The notes beneath the pieces are model-generated. The model was given only the letters and a program-made list of their open reading frames with translations. It made no database searches and was not told the DNA's origin. A DNA stretch of 64,000 bases from NCBI RefSeq assembly GCF_002083135.2, contig NZ_NBTM02000001.1:434001-498000 (forward strand). The letters run 5' to 3'. This document shows, one piece after another, positions 1 to 9,249 of the stretch. This stretch comes from Aerococcus viridans. GTDB lineage: Bacteria; Bacillota; Bacilli; Lactobacillales; Aerococcaceae. The position numbers were made by a program, and so were the translations under genes. Position 1 is the first letter of the stretch. Each line of letters begins with the position of its first letter.

Positions 1-638
1 CAGATAATAAGGAGACGACTAAGGGCGCGGACGTGGTTATCCTTGCGGTAAAACCTTATTTAATCAAGGACGTGGTGGATGAAATCAAGCCGACACTTAC
101 TGCGGAGACGATTGTGATTTCGGTTGCGACGGGCTACAGTTTGACGGATGCGGCTGAACAGTTAGGTGATTCTGCCAAATTTGCCCGGGTGATGCCTAAT
201 ATTCCAGCGCAAGTTGGGGAAGGGATTTCTGGTGTTGTCTATAATGAAAACTTATCGGCATCGGATAAGGAATTAATTATGCAAATCCTTCATACTTTCG
301 GGTCAGCGGAACAGTTGACTGAGAACCAGTTGGACGCCTTCACAGGGATTGCGGGTTCGAGTCCAGCGATTATCTTCATGATTATTGAAGCGATGGCGGA
401 TGCCGGTGTAGCAAAAGGACTTACCCGACCACAAGCGCTAGCCTTTGCAAAACAAGCGGTTAAGGGGTCAGCTCAGTTGGCAATTGAATCGGACCTGCAC
501 CCTGGCGCTTTGAAGGACGCGGTTTGTACCCCAGGTGGCACAACCATTGAAGAGGTCCGCACAGCTGAGTCAATAAACCTGCGCGGCACAATTATTGAAA
601 CGATAATTGCGGGTATTGAAAAGTCGGAAAGTTTATGA
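1..638 (+). CDS. proC: pyrroline-5-carboxylate reductase, 5' truncated by the window
   Basis: Catalyses the last step of proline synthesis, NAD(P)H-dependent reduction of 1-pyrroline-5-carboxylate, in the cytosol. The frame is open to base 3, so the N-terminal Rossmann GxGxxG part lies outside the window; the visible part begins inside the strand ADVVILAVKP. The family signature region near the C-terminus is clear: residues GIAGSSPA, then PGALKDAVCTPGGTT, the dimerisation/active-site segment of P5C reductase. The GTG at 33 is an internal codon, not a start. No terminator is evident before the next gene 115 bases downstream. Identification is firm from motifs. Confidence 0.93.
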   Translation, partial: DNKETTKGADVVILAVKPYLIKDVVDEIKPTLTAETIVISVATGYSLTDAAEQLGDSAKFARVMPNIPAQVGEGISGVVYNENLSASDKELIMQILHTFGSAEQLTENQLDAFTGIAGSSPAIIFMIIEAMADAGVAKGLTRPQALAFAKQAVKGSAQLAIESDLHPGALKDAVCTPGGTTIEEVRTAESINLRGTIIETIIAGIEKSESL

Positions 639-752
639 TTTCTGTAAATTGCTGAAAACTTGCTGTTATTGCTAGCTTTCACGACCATTGCCTAGTAATA
701 TGGATAGTTGAAGAGATACTACAAAATGATGAAGAACATTAAAAAGGATTGA

Positions 753-1850
753 ATGAAAATGAAACTTGGTGCCAGGATGTTTAAGACGGGTCTTGGGGTA
801 ATGCTCAGTATTTTAATTGCTGACTGGTTACCCTTTGTTGAGCCTGTCATCCCTGCCTTTACTGCGGTCATCGGTTTACAACAAACTGTAAGAGGATCGA
901 TTGATACCTTCTTTAACCGTGTTATGGCGGCGATACTTGGGGGTATCGTTGCTGTAGTTATGGTGCACTTTTTCGGTAATTCCCCTATTATTATTGGGGT
1001 GACCGTGACGATTTTTATCGGGATTTTGCGGGCTTTAAATATGGCCAACGTTATCACCTTAGCAACCATTACCCTTGTGGTGATTATGCTGCACGACCAA
1101 GATATGATTATCACCTCTGCCATCGCGCGTGTGGTTGAGTCATTACTTGGAGTTACCGTTTCCCTATTAGTGAACGTCTTTGTTTTACCACCTAAATACG
1201 ACGCCATTCTTTACGAAGAAGTCAATAAAACCTCTAGTGAAATCTTAGTGCGTTTAAGAGCCATCCTTCGCAAAAACGGCGAATACTCTACCCTAACCTC
1301 TGATATCGCCTGGGCAGAAAATCGTATCGCACAAAGTCACAGCCTATACGCACTCTTAAAAGATGAGAATGTCTGGTCTAAACAAAAACTACCCATGTTA
1401 AAACGAAAACTCGTTGTTTTCCGGGCTTTAATCGTGTCACTAGAACAAGCATTGGCCTTATTATCCGTCTTACATACCCATACCAATGTCATGTTCCAAT
1501 TACCAGAAGAACTACGGATCCAAATCCGCGAACGGATTGAAACCCTATGTTCAGCCCATGAACAAATCTTCTTGAAATTTGACGGTCGAATCTCACCATT
1601 AGAAGTGAATTTCTTTCAACCAACCCAAGGGTACCGGCAAGACTTAATGGACTCTATCTTCGAATACGCAGCCATTAAACAAACTGCTACCCAAGAAGAA
1701 TTTGAGCGTTCAAACGCTTTAATGTTAATCACCGGCCAATTGGTGTCTTACGAAGAATCATTAATTAAACTAAACACCTTGATTCGTTCATATAGAATCC
1801 ACCACGACGAAGATGAATACCAAGCAGACTCACTAGAAGGCATCGAATAA
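753..1850 (+). CDS. aromatic acid exporter (ArAE/DUF939) family membrane protein
   Basis: About 365 residues. The first ~150 residues hold four to five hydrophobic segments (FKTGLGVMLSILIADW, AILGGIVAVVMVHFFG, IIIGVTVTIFIGILRAL, VITLATITLVVIMLH, LLGVTVSLLVNVFVLPP), followed by a soluble mostly helical C-terminal domain of ~210 residues. This is the architecture of Firmicute ArAE_1/DUF939 proteins related to fusaric-acid/aromatic-acid exporters. Substrate is unknown. AAAGGATTG lies just upstream of the ATG at 753; a second ATG two codons in is an alternative start. A strong hairpin terminator follows at 1886, so it appears to be transcribed alone or with proC. Confidence 0.8.
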   Translation: MKMKLGARMFKTGLGVMLSILIADWLPFVEPVIPAFTAVIGLQQTVRGSIDTFFNRVMAAILGGIVAVVMVHFFGNSPIIIGVTVTIFIGILRALNMANVITLATITLVVIMLHDQDMIITSAIARVVESLLGVTVSLLVNVFVLPPKYDAILYEEVNKTSSEILVRLRAILRKNGEYSTLTSDIAWAENRIAQSHSLYALLKDENVWSKQKLPMLKRKLVVFRALIVSLEQALALLSVLHTHTNVMFQLPEELRIQIRERIETLCSAHEQIFLKFDGRISPLEVNFFQPTQGYRQDLMDSIFEYAAIKQTATQEEFERSNALMLITGQLVSYEESLIKLNTLIRSYRIHHDEDEYQADSLEGIE

Positions 1851-1885
1851 CTCGTATGTCAAAAAAACATAGTATACGCCATTTC

Positions 1886-1928
1886 AAAAGGAGAGGTCGA
1901 GACAATAGTCTCAACCCCTCCTTTTTTG
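1886..1928 (+). terminator. intrinsic terminator after the ArAE-family gene
   Basis: Stem GGAGAGGTCGAGAC / GTCTCAACCCCTCC with loop AATA, followed by a run of T. The A-rich left flank might let it work weakly on the other strand. Confidence 0.85.
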
Positions 1929-2074
1929 AATATGCAGTTAATTTCGTTGTCATAATATCTTTTTGAGCAATAGTTATTCGGTAGAACAACTTAATGATGC
2001 TTGTGCGATTAAATTGAACATATCCAAAATAGCGGTGAAAGAGCCGACGTCCAAAAAGAAATCGTTGGAAGGTT

Positions 2075-2303
2075 AGGAAAGTGACTGACAAAGTCAGCTC
2101 AACCTAATCTGAAACCTAGTTCTTTCTAGAGGCTCGAACCCAACTAGTGATGTGCTAACGCATATTAGTCTGTGGGCGCTCACTCCCAACAGACTGAATC
2201 GTCAGACTAGAATCAGACCTTGGCTGATTTAGTCTCCACTGCTAGTCGAGTTTCCCAGGACAGACAGGAGACATTGGAAAAAGCGGAAGTCGAAGGCTTC
2301 TAA
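2075..2303 (+). repeat. dispersed intergenic repeat: module A remnant followed by module B copy (B1)
   Basis: Non-coding stretch between the ArAE gene and pulA. Bases 2080-2165 resemble the module at 11590 (GTGA-rich opening, then CAACTAGT and TAACGCAT in order). Bases 2165-2303 match module B at 44215: shared AGACCTTGGCTGAT, then TTTCCCA, then GGAAAAAGCGG and CGAAGGCTT at the same spacing. The sequence is GC-richer than its flanks and has no credible ORF. Nothing else is seen between 1929 and 2396. Confidence 0.6.
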
Positions 2304-2396
2304 ATTATTACATATCATAAAAACTTCACTAATCACTAAACCATATCAAAGCATAAATCTACGGTTTACCTGTATATGAATAAATACTAGGTACTA

Positions 2397-4385
2397 CTAC
2401 TCGACTCTTTCTAAAATCAATGTAGAAAGAATTGGTACATTAACATCTGCATTACCTTTGATTAAATCCACAAAGTCATCGCCAACCATCTTGTTATCGC
2501 GGGCAATTGGTCGCCAGCCACCTTCTGGTATCCATACTTTTACATCATTCAATTGGCCGTTAAAAATCACTACTAATTCATGTCCTATACCATGGTAATG
2601 CACGCCTATGATTTGGTAGTCTGACTTAATCACGGTTACATTTTCAAAAAATGTTTGTTGGTTTTTCTCTGTAAAGAATGGATATTTCTTCCGTAATGCC
2701 AATAAACCTTTAAAGTAGTTGACTGCATCATAGTTTGCAGCCATCAAATCCCAGTCCATACAGTTGATTTCGTCACCTGCGTTATAGGAATCTCTTACCC
2801 CATGCTTGGTTCGGAAGAATTCTTGACCAGAATGGAAGAACGGAATACCGGCTGACAAGGCAATAATCGAATTCCCTAATAGTTGCCGTCTTTTACGCAG
2901 TCTGACCGGTTCTTCGCCGTGGGATAAGGCGATTTTATCCCGTAAAGTATAGTTATCATGCACTTCAATATATTGGATTAATTGTTGAGCTTGAGTCACG
3001 TTCGCGTCCCGTTTTGACAAGTTACCCCCACCTAAAAATGATGCAAGGACGGCTTGTTCTGTCATAAATTTACCCGTGATAAAACCTGGATCCGTTGCGT
3101 CCCCGTAGTCCGATCCACGTACTTGATCGCGGAGTTGGTCATTAAAATAAGAAATACGAGGGGTTTTATAAGCATTACGAAGGATAGCCTTTTTGTCAGA
3201 AGACAAAAGAGTTTCTAAGTCCCAACCTTCACCGTACATTAAAATGGATGGATCAATCTTATCCAAGGCCTCGCGGATCAAATTTAAGGTTTCAATGTCA
3301 TGAAGTCCCATTAAATCGAAGCGGAAACCGTCGATATGGAATTCCTTGGCCCAGTAAGTAATGGATTCAATCATGTACCGGCGGAACATCAAACGAGTTG
3401 AATCCGTCTCATTCCCTACACCTGACCCATTAGATAAGTCGCCATTTTTGTTGTAGCGGAAATAGTAGTAAGGAACGGTTAAGCCAAGCGGGTGGCGTTC
3501 GTGTTCATAAACGTGGTTATAGACAACATCCATCACAACGCGAAGTCCTTTGGCATGCAAGGCTTGGACCATTTCCCGCATTTCTTTCAATCGGGCTACT
3601 GGATCTCTTGGAGCCATGGAGTAGGAACCTTCTGGCACATTGTAATGCATGGGGTCATAGCCCCAGTTGTAATTATCTGGTCGATCAGACAATTCATCGA
3701 CCGTTACAAAATCGGCCATTGGCATTAACTGCAGGTGGGTAATCCCTAGATCAGCAATATAATCTAAACCGGTGGCAAATTCGTTGGCTGTTTTAGTGCC
3801 ACTTAGCGCAAGGCCCGCAAATTTACCGCGTTTTTCCTTAGGTACACCGGAATTGATATTGGACGTTAAATCACGGACGCTTGCTTCATAGATAATGGCA
3901 TCGCGGGCGTCAGCAAACGGTGGACGTTTATCATTTTCCCAGTCATCCGGATAACCTTCTTCTAAATCAACAATGACAGACCGGGCGCCATTAACGGTAA
4001 CGGCTTGTGAGTACGGGTCTTGGGTGATTTCAACAGTGGAATTAGGGAAGAAAATCCGGTACATATAAGGAACATTTTTGTAATCACCTTCTAAACGAAC
4101 GACGTAGGTACCAGTTTCTACTTCTTCTTCCATTTGGATAGCTTCATATTCGTCAGACGTGTCAGATTTGTATAAGAGTAATTCAACATCAATCGCTATT
4201 GGGGTCCAAATACGTAAGAGCGTACTGGTTTTTGAGTAAGAGTAGCCGAGAAATCCGTCATAGTAATAAGCCTTATCAAAAGCATCCGACTCCATGGTTT
4301 CGCGCATGCGCAGACTAATTAATTCAGGATCTGCCGTTTCAATTAAATCAAAAATTTCTTGGATAGTTGCAATATCTTTTGCCAT
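2397..4385 (-). CDS. pulA: type I pullulanase (GH13 glycogen/starch debranching enzyme)
   Basis: Hydrolyses alpha-1,6 linkages in pullulan, glycogen or limit dextrins. The 662 residues carry an N-terminal CBM48-like beta-domain (about 30-150), then the GH13 barrel. Diagnostic YNWGYDP motif of type I pullulanases is present, followed by region I MDVVYNHV, region II DGFRFDLMG (nucleophile Asp), region III YGEGWD (acid/base Glu) and region IV EVHDN (transition-state Asp). There is no signal peptide, so it should be cytoplasmic, acting on glycogen or imported maltodextrins. RBS AAAGAGG precedes the ATG. No glycogen genes lie next to it. Confidence 0.95.
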   Translation of the reverse strand: MAKDIATIQEIFDLIETADPELISLRMRETMESDAFDKAYYYDGFLGYSYSKTSTLLRIWTPIAIDVELLLYKSDTSDEYEAIQMEEEVETGTYVVRLEGDYKNVPYMYRIFFPNSTVEITQDPYSQAVTVNGARSVIVDLEEGYPDDWENDKRPPFADARDAIIYEASVRDLTSNINSGVPKEKRGKFAGLALSGTKTANEFATGLDYIADLGITHLQLMPMADFVTVDELSDRPDNYNWGYDPMHYNVPEGSYSMAPRDPVARLKEMREMVQALHAKGLRVVMDVVYNHVYEHERHPLGLTVPYYYFRYNKNGDLSNGSGVGNETDSTRLMFRRYMIESITYWAKEFHIDGFRFDLMGLHDIETLNLIREALDKIDPSILMYGEGWDLETLLSSDKKAILRNAYKTPRISYFNDQLRDQVRGSDYGDATDPGFITGKFMTEQAVLASFLGGGNLSKRDANVTQAQQLIQYIEVHDNYTLRDKIALSHGEEPVRLRKRRQLLGNSIIALSAGIPFFHSGQEFFRTKHGVRDSYNAGDEINCMDWDLMAANYDAVNYFKGLLALRKKYPFFTEKNQQTFFENVTVIKSDYQIIGVHYHGIGHELVVIFNGQLNDVKVWIPEGGWRPIARDNKMVGDDFVDLIKGNADVNVPILSTLILERVE

Positions 4386-4475
4386 AAATGCCTCTTTTCT
4401 TCAGCTCGAAAAATGACTGATTTACATTAAGTTTATCATCTTTATTTTATCGACTTTTCCCTTAAAAGACTACAA

Positions 4476-4568
4476 AAAACACCCTAAAAGGTGAATTCCC
4501 GTCCATTCAGTAGACTATCACCATTTTTTGGTTATATCAGTGAATAGGGTGCCCTTTTAAGGTGTTTT
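4476..4568 (-). terminator. large structured terminator downstream of the SGNH-like gene
   Basis: Arms AAAACACC-x-TAAAAGG (4476-4491) and CCTTTTA-x-GGTGTTTT (4552-4568) pair over about 15 bp, enclosing ~60 bases that contain a second short pairing (ATTCA/TGAAT). On the minus strand the structure ends in GGTGTTTTTT, a proper U-tract, so it should terminate the gene at 4604-5884 before pulA. Confidence 0.7.
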
Positions 4569-4603
4569 AACTTGTTGTATTCATTTAAATCATACTGAAT
4601 TGA

Positions 4604-5884
4604 TTATTCTGAAACAGGTGTTTCATCTGTAGTAGAATCTTCTTCAATTACACTTTCTCGAGATGTATCAGTTGGTTCACTTGATGCACTTGATGATGCA
4701 CTTGATGATGCATTCGACTCAGACGAACCGTAATCAGGTGCTGGTTCAGAGTAGTAGTAGTAGTAATCTTCTTCAGCCGCCGCTTCTTCTGCTGCAATTG
4801 ATTCTGAGATATAAGCTGCTTCAGCTGCCGCCGATTCTTCCGCTGCGATTGATTCTGATTCTGCAATAGATGCATTTTCAGCGTCGATTGATGCCTGTTC
4901 TTCTGCTGCAATTGATTCAGCTTCTGCATCTAATGATGCTTGTTCTTCTGCTGCGATTGATTCTGATTCTGCTTGAGCATCTATTTTCGCTTGCATTTCA
5001 GCAACATCTTCATTTGCGCCGTCATACCCATCAGTGGCATTGATTTGCGTATCTTCAATTTGCGCCATTAAAGTGGTAGCCATTAATTGACTTGCTTCTT
5101 CGGAGAAACCTTCATCTGTAAAGCTATTTTCAAGGTTTAAGCTTTCTGAGCTATCACGTGCTTTACCGTAAGCAGTATTCACGTCATAAACATTATAGCC
5201 AGCTTCTTGCATAGCTGATAAAGTATTGTCGTTATAAGTTACATAGTCTTCATCTTCAGCCATTTCTTTATTTGAAGCTGGGTATTGCGCAAAGACGATT
5301 AAGGCTGAAGGTAGGTCCATACGAATAGTATTGAACAATTCTTCAATATTCGCTAAATGATCCTCTTCAGAGATTTCAGCTTCATAATCTTCTTCTACGA
5401 AAGTTGGGATAATCACTAATTGTGGGTTGGCTTCAGTTAGGTTACTTGAATGTTGGTCCACTGCATCGGCAGAGGTAATTTCTGTCCAGTCCACTGAGTT
5501 AACATTTGCTTCGTCAAAGCCGAGTTCATTTAAACGATCTGTGATAGTTGGTGTCCAAGCTTCTTGGTCTGCTTGGGTACGGGCGATTGAGATGGTTGGC
5601 ACTTGCTCTACACTTTGTAGGTAGTATAAATAATGAAGTGCTGTTGTTTCCCCGCGGTTGTCCGTAAATGCTTGAACCATTTCTTCTGCATTATATTCTT
5701 CTGGTGTTGATGGTGCTGTTTGGTTCATATCTACTGACATTGAAGAAAATGTGCTGGCTTGGTCTGCTAACATATTTTGTTGGCGTGAGCGATAAACAAA
5801 ATAGCTACCTCCCACTAACACCAATGAAATGACAATAAAGACTGCTGTCAAGATCATTTGGTTTCTATTTGATTTTCTATTCAT
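4604..5884 (-). CDS. membrane-anchored SGNH/GDSL-hydrolase-like protein with Ala/Glu/Ser-rich repeat tail
   Basis: 426 residues. A single hydrophobic segment at about 10-30 (ILTAVFIVISLVLVGGSYFVY) after a basic start implies a type II membrane anchor or uncleaved signal. Residues ~70-280 have the alternating beta/alpha pattern and a late acidic DEGFSEEA block like the DUF/SGNH esterase-like proteins of Lactobacillales; I cannot point to a complete Ser-Gly-Asn-His catalytic set. Residues ~285-365 are repeats built on ESIAAEEQASxDAE, then a YYYYY run, then a Ser-rich acidic tail to the end, probably an extended or wall-spanning stalk. No LPXTG. Function unknown; likely cell-surface. Confidence 0.6.
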   Translation of the reverse strand: MNRKSNRNQMILTAVFIVISLVLVGGSYFVYRSRQQNMLADQASTFSSMSVDMNQTAPSTPEEYNAEEMVQAFTDNRGETTALHYLYYLQSVEQVPTISIARTQADQEAWTPTITDRLNELGFDEANVNSVDWTEITSADAVDQHSSNLTEANPQLVIIPTFVEEDYEAEISEEDHLANIEELFNTIRMDLPSALIVFAQYPASNKEMAEDEDYVTYNDNTLSAMQEAGYNVYDVNTAYGKARDSSESLNLENSFTDEGFSEEASQLMATTLMAQIEDTQINATDGYDGANEDVAEMQAKIDAQAESESIAAEEQASLDAEAESIAAEEQASIDAENASIAESESIAAEESAAAEAAYISESIAAEEAAAEEDYYYYYSEPAPDYGSSESNASSSASSSASSEPTDTSRESVIEEDSTTDETPVSE

Positions 5885-6074
5885 GCTTGAGCTCCTTTAT
5901 ACAAACTTTTCCCATTGTTTATTCTATCATATAACAAAATGAAGCCAAACTGTATTAAATCTTTTAGGTTTTTTTAAGAATATGAGAGTAGGCAATTAGC
6001 CTACTCTTTCATTTTTCATTATGATATAATATTTTATGTTACAACCTAGCTAGGTGTAGAAAGTAGGTTTGGTG

Positions 6075-6617
6075 ATGAGAAACCCTAAAGAAGGTGAATT
6101 CATCACAGTCAAAAGCTACAAGCACGATGGTTCCTTACATCGCACTTGGCGAGATTCTATGGTTTTAAAAACAAGTGACCAAAGTATCATTGCCTGCAAT
6201 GATCATACCTTGGTTGTTGATTTTGACGGTAGACGATGGGTGACTAGAGAGCCCGCCCTACTATATTTCCATAAACACTATTGGTTCAATATTATTACAA
6301 TGATTCGTCCGAACGGCGTATCTTATTATTGTAATTTAGCATCCCCTTACGTATTGGATGATGAAGCCTTGAAATATATCGATTATGATTTAGATATCAA
6401 GATTTTTCCTGATGGTAAGCGGAAGTTGTTAGACGTAGATGAATATAAAGACCACCGTCAGTTGATGGGGTACTCGTCTGATATCGATGCTATTTTAAAA
6501 GATAACGTTCAGGAACTTGTACGTTGGATTAATGAAGAAAAAGGCCCTTTTTCTAAAGAGTATGTAGATATTTGGTACGAACGCTATTGTCAGTTAAGTC
6601 ATAAACGCAAAAAATAA
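6075..6617 (+). CDS. nucleoside tri/diphosphate phosphatase (Ntdp, DUF402/YgaC family)
   Basis: 180 residues matching the YgaC/UPF0374 family: start [19 protein letters not shown], then LHRTW, and the [14 protein letters not shown] and WFNIITMIR blocks with the acidic [14 protein letters not shown] strand that binds metal and nucleotide. Known members hydrolyse nucleoside tri- and diphosphates. TTG at 6069 and GTG at 6072 are in frame immediately upstream of this ATG; GTG is a reasonable alternative, and GTAGGT at 6063 serves as RBS for either. It converges on mutY across a shared terminator. Confidence 0.85.
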   Translation: MRNPKEGEFITVKSYKHDGSLHRTWRDSMVLKTSDQSIIACNDHTLVVDFDGRRWVTREPALLYFHKHYWFNIITMIRPNGVSYYCNLASPYVLDDEALKYIDYDLDIKIFPDGKRKLLDVDEYKDHRQLMGYSSDIDAILKDNVQELVRWINEEKGPFSKEYVDIWYERYCQLSHKRKK

Positions 6618-6746
6618 ATCATAGTAATATTCCAATGTAGATAAAGACTGTGGTGAAATAAAAGAGATGTGATTTTAAGCAAGCGGTGTGGGCCCTGGAC
6701 CAACATCCTATAAGACTTCGTCCATCCTGAATATTCACGACAATTT

Positions 6747-6790
6747 AAACAAATGGCTACGACAGCAAAAGTCGTAGCCATTTGTTTTTT
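6747..6790. terminator. bidirectional terminator between the DUF402 gene and mutY
   Basis: Perfect 17-bp arms (AAACAAATGGCTACGAC and its complement) around the loop AGCAAAA, followed by a T-run on the plus strand. The genes on both sides converge on it. Confidence 0.9.
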
Positions 6791-6793
6791 TGA

Positions 6794-8032
6794 TTATTTA
6801 ATATTGTGGTGACTATCTTTTTGATAATCTTCATAAGCTTGCCAAACTTTCATTTGCACAGTTGGAAAGGCATAGTCATCAAATTGATGGGGCGCTACCC
6901 AGGCATAATCCGCCTCACCAGAAGTAATCATATCATTGATTCTCTTTTCGTCCGCAGGTTTTAATTGGCCGTAGGTTAATTGGATATGCCAAATCAAATG
7001 GGTGAAGACATGTTTGACTTGGCCGATTTCCTTACGCATGAATATTGGCGAGACCCCGTAAGTTTCCTGACTTTCAGCTAGTAAAAAAGCCGATTTCTCA
7101 TTTGCTGGCAGATCTTGGTTGGCACTTGTCCCCAAATCGATTAAGGGTACTGTCCACAAGTTATTCAGCAATTTGTGTTGCGTCCTTTTCTCAATCAATA
7201 CTTGTCCTTTAGCATTCTGCAAGATAAGGGCCTGATAATAGACGGGTTTGGCCTTGGCTTTCTTACTTTTAATTGGGTAGTTGTCGGTGGTCCCGGTCAG
7301 GGTTGCCATTGTAAAATCACGCAATGGCGACAATTCGGGCATGGCTTTCTTCGGCGTTTCAAATGATGAACCGAGATCCATGATGGCCTGGTTGAAGTCT
7401 CCTGGACGGTCGGGATCTACTAGGTATTGGCCGACCGCTTCAAAAATCTTCCGATTGGCCGGCTTTTGAATATCTGCATTGATCATAAACAAGCGAGAAA
7501 TGACCCGCATGGCGTTGCCGTCGATGGCTGGCACAGGGATACCAAAGGCGATAGACCCGATGGCACCTGCTGTATAAGGACCAATCCCCTTCAACCTTTT
7601 GATGTCGGCTAAATTATCTGGAAAAATCCCCTCGTGGTCCGCCATAATTTGTTGGGCCGCTGCCTGCATGTTGCGTACCCTTGAGTAATAACCCAAACCT
7701 TCCCAAACTTTCAACAATTGGTCCTCTTCTGCTTCCGCCAAGTCTTTGATGGTCGGAAAAGCAGCCAGAAAGCGAGCGTAATAGCCGATAACGGTATCTA
7801 CCCTAGTTTGCTGCAACATAATTTCTGACACCCAAATCCGATATGGGTCCTTAGATTCCCGCCAAGGTAGACGGCGACTTTCCTTGTCATACCAGTCTAG
7901 AAAAGTCTTTCTAAAGTCCTGGTTGGTAGCCGGTCCCCAAACTTGGACACCTTCAATTACCGGCCCCAAGTCTTGGATAGCCGACTCATTCATATATAAA
8001 GACATGTCGATATCTTGATTTACTTCAGTCAC
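6794..8032 (-). CDS. mutY: A/G-specific adenine glycosylase MutY, lacking the iron-sulfur cluster cysteines
   Basis: Removes adenine mispaired with 8-oxoguanine. 412 residues: HhH-GPD domain with SEIMLQQTRVDTVI (catalytic Glu), GLGYYSRVRNMQ, the helix-hairpin-helix LKGIGPYTAGAI and AIDGNAMRV (catalytic Asp), then a C-terminal NUDIX-like 8-oxoG recognition domain (~270-400). The loop that normally holds C-x6-C-x2-C-x5-C reads FETPKKAMPELSPLRDFTM: every cysteine is replaced (Glu, Pro, Ser, Thr). Such cluster-less MutY proteins have been reported in some lactobacilli and anaerobes, from memory. GTG start with AGGAG 11 bases upstream. The N-terminus is about 30 residues longer than usual. Confidence 0.93.
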   Translation of the reverse strand: MTEVNQDIDMSLYMNESAIQDLGPVIEGVQVWGPATNQDFRKTFLDWYDKESRRLPWRESKDPYRIWVSEIMLQQTRVDTVIGYYARFLAAFPTIKDLAEAEEDQLLKVWEGLGYYSRVRNMQAAAQQIMADHEGIFPDNLADIKRLKGIGPYTAGAIGSIAFGIPVPAIDGNAMRVISRLFMINADIQKPANRKIFEAVGQYLVDPDRPGDFNQAIMDLGSSFETPKKAMPELSPLRDFTMATLTGTTDNYPIKSKKAKAKPVYYQALILQNAKGQVLIEKRTQHKLLNNLWTVPLIDLGTSANQDLPANEKSAFLLAESQETYGVSPIFMRKEIGQVKHVFTHLIWHIQLTYGQLKPADEKRINDMITSGEADYAWVAPHQFDDYAFPTVQMKVWQAYEDYQKDSHHNIK

Positions 8033-8091
8033 TACTTTGCTTGCTCCTCTATTTCTGTTATATATTTTCCCGTATTTACCTATTATAGCAT

Positions 8092-9249
8092 TTACCCATT
8101 TTCTTCCTCGTAAATCTCAAGCGCCTGATTTATTAATTCTGACGGATACCCCTTATTGTAGAGCATCCCCTTCACTTTAAAGGTCAAATCTCGGCCCGAA
8201 AGTTTCTTATACCGGCGCATGTATTTTTCCAAGTCTTTCTGTAAAACTGCCAATTCCTGGTCCTCATCCTGGTATTGGTCAGCCAGTTGCTGCATCAACT
8301 CTTGAATCAAATCACTGTCAAATCCCTTTTGCACCAAGTATTGTTTGGTCTTTTGACTAGCATTTCGATGTGACGCCTTCCGCAACTGCTTTTGGAAATA
8401 TTTTTCCGCAATCGCATAAGCATTTTCAACCTCAGTGTCCCGGTCATATTCATTCAAGGACTGGTCAATTTCATCTTCCCCAAGCCCCTTATTTTTCAAC
8501 TCCCGAGCAATCACATTCGGTCCTTTTTTATTGATATTCATAGCCGTTCGCGTATAGGCCTGACCGAACATGGTGTCATCGATCAGCTTAACCTCTTTCA
8601 ATTTAGCAACCGCCTTCTCCATCACCTCAGGCTCAATTTCTTCTTCAGTTAACTTAGCCCGAACTTCCTTTTCAGACCGTAACTGGTGGCTCAAAAACCG
8701 GACCGCAAGCTGGTAGGCATAATCTTCCTTGTCAATTTGCTGGATATCCGCAATAAAATCCTTATCCAACACTTGGCCCTTATGCAAGGCGAACTTGACC
8801 AAAGTATTCTCGCTGATCCCAAAAGCGAATTGGCCCTTGATGTAGACATTGAACCGCTTCTTATTCTTTTTCTGAACCTCAATCAACGTAATTTCCCCAG
8901 CAACCACCTCATCTTTCGAAGATTCCGCCGGTAATTCCTTCTCTTGAAAAAGGGAATCCGCTTTCTGAACTCGCAACCCTTCAGCTTTGGCTAATAAATC
9001 AGAAGCTAAGCTATCGGCACTTAAAGCAGAATCTTCAATATTCGCTGATGTTTGATGACGGGGCGCTTGTCTAACCCTTGCCTTTTTCTGGTAGCTAGGG
9101 GTTTGTCCCCCTTTACTAGGGTCATTATCTGAATGTTTTTTCTTTATATGAGAGTTTTGGCTAATTTTTCTATCGACTGCTGCTTTTGACGATTGCTTTG
9201 AATTACCAATGTCAGACAGCTTTATGGGCCCTCGTTTTTTTTCAGTCAT
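8092..9249 (-). CDS. recX: regulatory protein RecX with long N-terminal extension
   Basis: Modulates RecA filament growth. RecX domain spans about residues 120-385: opening KKRFNVYIKGQFAFGISE, then three-helix RecX repeats with LRSEKEVRAKL, KLIDDTMFGQAYT and GPNVIARELKNKG. The ~120 residues before it are Lys/Ser/Gln-rich and low in complexity, making the protein ~385 residues against the usual 260-280. The longer reading from a TTG at 9267 is rejected because that TTGAGGAGGG is the RBS of the ATG at 9249. It lies 60 bases upstream of mutY on the same strand. Confidence 0.88.
   Translation of the reverse strand: MTEKKRGPIKLSDIGNSKQSSKAAVDRKISQNSHIKKKHSDNDPSKGGQTPSYQKKARVRQAPRHQTSANIEDSALSADSLASDLLAKAEGLRVQKADSLFQEKELPAESSKDEVVAGEITLIEVQKKNKKRFNVYIKGQFAFGISENTLVKFALHKGQVLDKDFIADIQQIDKEDYAYQLAVRFLSHQLRSEKEVRAKLTEEEIEPEVMEKAVAKLKEVKLIDDTMFGQAYTRTAMNINKKGPNVIARELKNKGLGEDEIDQSLNEYDRDTEVENAYAIAEKYFQKQLRKASHRNASQKTKQYLVQKGFDSDLIQELMQQLADQYQDEDQELAVLQKDLEKYMRRYKKLSGRDLTFKVKGMLYNKGYPSELINQALEIYEEENG

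Noticed and set aside
719-1207. 162-residue antisense ORF opposite the ArAE gene
   Set aside because: Thr/Ile-rich shadow of membrane-helix codons, without RBS or family likeness.
1765-2091. 108-residue minus-strand ORF across the ArAE end
   Set aside because: Overlaps a real gene, a terminator and a repeat; no RBS and no recognisable domain.
4648-4929. Gln/His-rich 93-residue ORF inside the surface protein gene
   Set aside because: Shifted-frame reading of the Ala/Glu/Ser repeats; composition is an artefact of the repeat codons.
6640-6746. Intergenic block after the DUF402 gene as a further repeat copy
   Set aside because: GC-richer and non-coding, but I could not align its landmarks with module A or B.
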